Positions 59,772 through 64,000 of a DNA stretch of 64,000 nt are shown here, piece after piece. The notes below the pieces were generated by a model. The model made no database searches. It saw only the letters and a program-made list of their open reading frames with translations, and was not told the DNA's origin. Position 1 is the stretch's first letter. Each line of letters starts with the position of its first letter. The position numbers were made by a program, and so were the translations under genes. Origin of the DNA: Erythroxylum novogranatense. Lineage: Eukaryota; Streptophyta; Magnoliopsida; Malpighiales; Erythroxylaceae. Location: NCBI GenBank assembly GCA_029891385.1, contig CM057235.1:20577120-20641119 (forward strand). Reading direction: 5' to 3'.

Positions 59772-61902
59772 AATCCCAAAACTTTAATGCCTCATTCAAA
59801 CTTCTCACCTTCAACCTAACTTCATAACCATTTATACACTTCCAAATGTACTCATTCCAAAACCTAAACACTTCATGACACTTCAAGCTCCAAGTTCAAT
59901 TCACCAACTTCATAATTTCCAACTTAATTGGTTCATCAAACCATGGATTTCAATCATTTTTCATCAAAGTTATCATAAATTCATAAGCTATATGAACAAC
60001 AAGCATGACTTTAGTTGTTATCTTCCAATTCTCATAACTTCTTACTCCAAATTCTAAAATTACATATTATACCTCAATGGAAAGATAACAAGATGCTCTA
60101 CAACATTCATGAAGGATGCAAAAGTTCATTTCATCACTAAGTAAAGTAAAAAGCCACTCAAAGGACATTGCTCATTAAAGACCAATGTAATAGTAATATA
60201 GCTAAATGAACAGTGACTGAATGTGTTCTAAACCTCATAACTTTTTGACCCTAAGTCCAAATGAGACAAATGATATACCCTTAGAAAGTTCTGAACTTCT
60301 ACTACAATCTTCACGAAGACTTCCCGATCTGAATCAAGCCCTAAGAGAGTCTAAACTGAAGCGAAGTTTCTGTCAAATTTTAGGAAAATTTGACAGTACT
60401 TCCCTTGAAAATACAACTAACCAACTTCAATCCTAGCTCCACCACCTGCATAAAACTCAATATCCAACCTCATTCAACATAATTCAATCCCAAAAATATC
60501 TCCAAAAGCAATTCAAGGCAACAACCGCACTCCTAGTCATCTACTCCATTCCAAATATAAATCAATACAAACTCATACCACTGTTTTGTCAACTATAACC
60601 ATACAATGATGCATGTGTATAAAACATGTGTAAATTACATAAATTACACTTAAAACTCAACAATCTTGCATTTACATGAGATTCAAAGTTATTACAAAGC
60701 TTTAGAGGGCATTTTAGGCCAAATACATCAAAGTCTCAAAGACAAAATACAAATTACATTGCTAGCTCTAAAATGCTATCTAAAGCCTTGGTTTCAAACA
60801 TATGATTTCAAAACCCAAAAATTGCATCGGAGTAATGCCTTATTCCCGATGCGGTGTCTCGGTTTCTCGCTCATGACCTGTGGAGGGGAAAATGGGGGGT
60901 GAGCTTGACGGCTCCGTGGGTAAAAGCTTAATAATTAAGAATAAACATGCCAAAATCCTTTAGCACTTTATTCTCAAACAATTGAACTAAAACATCATTA
61001 CCATTTAAACAATTCTTCATCAACATCAAAATTTATCAAAGGCATTGTATAAAACAATATATCATATAAGAACAACTTAGACAACATATAACAAAATCAC
61101 ACATAAGTTGGTTTGGGTGGGTCCAACAGGATGTACTACACATTTCCGCAAAGCGGTCATGTGTAGCCGTGAAACACGTGAGGGAGTCCATGAGGAACTC
61201 CATAGCCACTTGCGGGCAGGCGGGAGAAGCCTATATAGGTGCACCTATCACATAAAGGACCACCCTAAACCCATAGAGACATGTATATCACATCATTCAT
61301 GCATTTCATACATATTAGTCATCAATGAACCTTGCAACATCTATTTTCACATAATTACCTAAATCACATATTCAAATCTCTTTTTCACTTGTTCAACAAT
61401 CATATACACATTTTCATATCTCATATACATTTAAACCATTTCAAGAAATACAAGCAACATTGACAAATCATTTTAAAGCATTCAATAGCCTTTATTATAG
61501 AACTTTAACAAGTTCATTAACTCAATTATTAAGAAATTTACCCACCTTAATCCTTTAGCCTTGAATTTGGTCACTGACCTTGCTTCTTGCTCTAATAATC
61601 TCTCTTCACCTTCATTAAGCAAATAATAATCCAATTAACAAGAGATATCCCAAAATTAAACAATCCTAGGAGAGGAAAACATGGAATTAAACCTATCTAA
61701 CTTAACCCAAACCTTACGCAAGCTTTAAGCATCAAAATCCACTTATAAATCCAAAGAATTCCACATTTTTCTTACCTTAAGGAGAGACCCACGAAAATTG
61801 CTCTCCCTCTTGGCTTGATGAACTCTTACACCTTTCTTTCTCCTCTCCTTCTAAAACACTCTCTACTACTCTTCTCTAAGTAAGAAAACATAAGACCCAA
61901 TC

Positions 61903-61903
61903 T

Positions 61904-61933
<30 letters not shown>
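61903..61933 (+). repeat. (TTC)n microsatellite
   Basis: About ten uninterrupted CTT/TTC units lie in the pyrimidine-rich part of solo LTR B. On the minus strand this would be a purine-rich leader. Confidence 0.9.
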
Positions 61934-61934
<1 letters not shown>

Positions 61935-64000
61935 TCCGAAAACTCTCCATCTCCCTTCTTTAGAAGTTTCGAGACTCACTCATTCTAATAGACTAACAAA
62001 TTGTTTCTCATTTAATACTTAAACCCCAAACTCAAAATTACGTAGTTTTGAAACAACCCTTCTTTCCTTGCAAAATTTACTCCTTCCCCTTACATAAACG
62101 ATTTCCACTATCTATTCCTCTTATATTTTCCTCTTCTTTGTGTTCTTAAAAGGATTTAAAAGGACCAAAGTAGCCTTCCATCTTAGCCTTAGGCTTTAAA
62201 ACCATAAGTGAATTACCTAAATTGCCCCTAAGCCATTTTTATTCCTTTCAAATTCTAACAACTAACAACTAATTCAACTCTAATTTATACTAATCCCACC
62301 ATTTAATTTCCATTCTTCTTATCACTATAAACCTCAATTTATTCCAACTAAAAGGAAATTTCAAATTAAACCTCAAAAATAAATTAACACATACTTAATA
62401 CGAATCGAGGCCCAACAAAAACAAACGATAGATTATAAATCTTCAAAACCATTATTTCCATTAATTCAGTTAGCATATTAATTCATTTTGTAAATAAGTA
62501 AAGGGAGAGTGCGGGGATCACCTTATCTTAAACCATTAGCTTATTGGTCAAGTGAATTGGTTCCCTATTTACCAAAATGTTATATGAAGTGATTAAAATG
62601 TGTTTCTTAATCCAATTGTTTTAAAGAAAACAAAAGCCTCCATATAATGTAGGATAAAAGCCCAATTGATGGAATCAAATGCATTATATAAATCATTTTC
62701 AATGTACTACTCTTTGTGATTTCTTTCTATGGTAATTCTTATCTAACACATGAGCTAATAAGATATTATCTTTAATTTATCTTCTTTGGATGAAAGGTCC
62801 TTGAGTTAGATTGACGATCGATTTCAACACTAGCTTTAGTTTAGTAGCTAGGAGCTTGTATATGTTCTTGTATATAGTGTTATAATATGAGATTATCATA
62901 CAAACTTTTAATGAAGCTAGATTTGGAACTTTGGAATGAGGCTAACAATTTTTTTGTAAAATTCTCTCATCATCTTGCTCTTGTTGAAAAATTATAACAT
63001 GGAGATAATAAATTACATTATGATTTAGCTCCAAGAAATCTCAAAGAAATAGGCATTTAACTTGTTAGGTCTTGGATCCTTGTACCTATATAGATGAACA
63101 ATTTTTAATGTGTGTACCAAAAGTATTTTAAAAATAACTGTGAGCCTCTAAAAGTATCTCATACCACTTTTTAACTACTTGGCCATCCTCTTTAAGAAAT
63201 GATGTGATCTTATTAGTGTTTCTCCTTAAGAGAATACTTTTGTGGAAGAAACCGATGTTACTTCCTCCATTTATGAGTCGTTGAATTCTTGATTTTTGCT
63301 TCAATGGAGAGTTATACACTTCCAAAGTATGATTGTAATTCATTAGAGTTATCCTCTCTTTAGTTTGCTTTGAATGATCCTATAGGAATTGGTAAAGTTT
63401 GATTTGATTTTTTGTATTAAAAAATTTTAACTTCCAAGATTGCCTAGTTTGTATTGCTATAATATTTCTAATTCATCCTTTTGAGTTCCTCCTTCAGCAT
63501 CTGAAGTTTTCTAACACATATATAAGCTCTATAACTATAGAATTCAAAATTCGTTTTCTTTAGCTATGACCTCCTTATAGCCTTCTAATCAAGTTAAGTA
63601 ATTATTGAATCTTAACGAAGCTTTATTTTAAGGCTTCTATAATAAACTATGGATTTTAATAGCTGACTAATCTAAAGATAAATTATTGTTGAAGATTGCT
63701 TTGCTTTCAAGGAACTTAGACAACCATACATGGTTAACAAGAGCCTTGTATAACTTTTCTTGATAAACCATCTCTTAATTTTTCTATCCTACTTAATATA
63801 AATAATGATATGTAAATATGATTAATCAATAAAATAATAAAATTTTATAATTTTAGTTCTTAATAATAAATAACCATCAAATTATTATTAAGTACTTATA
63901 GAATTAAATTATAAATAAAAAGACAAATTGATGAATTTTTTCTTAATATTATTACATGATAAGATAAGAATTTTAAAGAAAGACTTAAGTTACTATCATA

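Larger units (their letters stand above)
58890..62422 (-). mobile_element. Solo LTR B with perfect 5-bp target duplication
   Basis: The LTR is 58895-62417 (3523 bp), TGTTGG at the left and GGCCCAACA at the right, flanked by AAAAC on both sides (58890-58894 and 62418-62422). Minus orientation is shown by TGTTGGGCCTCG at its minus-strand start and by the blocks GCAGGCGGGAGAAGCC near 61215 and GGGGGGTGAGCTTGACGGCT near 60893, shared with E1 and solo LTR A. It has no internal coding sequence and is unusually long for a solo LTR. Confidence 0.9.
57950..64000 (-). pseudogene. LINE copy C, decayed, split by solo LTR B, runs out of window
   Basis: On the minus strand the pre-RT part at 63343-63128 has LKQKSRIQRL, FFHKSILLRRNTNKI and LKEDGQVV, typical of plant LINEs. 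RT remains follow to about 62500, including a decayed GLRQGDP motif near 62520. After the solo LTR the coding signal continues through about 58800-58000 with the segment downstream of RT. Many stops. The 5' part lies beyond 64000. Confidence 0.7.

Noticed and set aside
61108..61362. 84-residue plus-strand frame
   Set aside because: Inside solo LTR B, spanning the conserved LTR block; no domain.

Overview
This is nuclear DNA of a flowering plant, probably a eudicot. It is AT-rich and crowded with plant-type LTR retrotransposons (Tekay/Del-like and Reina-like Ty3/gypsy, Athila-like Ty3/gypsy, SIRE-like Ty1/copia) and decayed LINEs. There is one plant NLR resistance gene. No rRNA, tRNA, CRISPR or bacterial-type operon was seen. 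The species cannot be named from the sequence.

Layout. 1-16576 is a three-level nest. Element E1 (1-9258, +, Tekay-like, left end outside the window) sits inside the reverse transcriptase (RT) gene of E2 (9259-13852, -, Tekay-like). E2 sits inside the RT gene of E3 (13853-16576, -, Reina-like). E3 abuts the worn 3' end of a fourth Ty3 element, E4 (16577-about 18900, +), whose LTR carries a triplicated promoter-like unit. 18920-21691 (-) is the only intact cellular gene, an intronless RPM1-like CC-NB-LRR immune receptor. 22018-31850 holds two related LINE carcasses in the same orientation, separated by a solo LTR (27027-29040) with a perfect 5-bp target duplication. About 32611-35300 is an endogenous pararetrovirus-like remnant (-) with a movement-protein-like frame broken by five stops. 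35714-45108 is a structurally complete SIRE-like copia element (-) with duplication AATCT and an envelope-like extra ORF. 45114-48072 has a LINE, a possible MITE and an inverted fragment of the E4 LTR family. 48078-56369 is an Athila-like element (-) with duplication CTAAA that keeps gag-protease but lacks RT, RNase H and integrase. 57950-64000 is a LINE (-) split by a large solo LTR (58895-62417, duplication AAAAC).

All retroelement coding regions seen here are broken by stops or frameshifts, so none should move on its own. Several changes are C-to-T or G-to-A, as expected of methylated silent DNA. Several LTRs of different families carry short GC-rich or palindromic repeat arrays in their downstream half. 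The NLR is the one gene under apparent selection, and the E4 LTR points at its 3' end.
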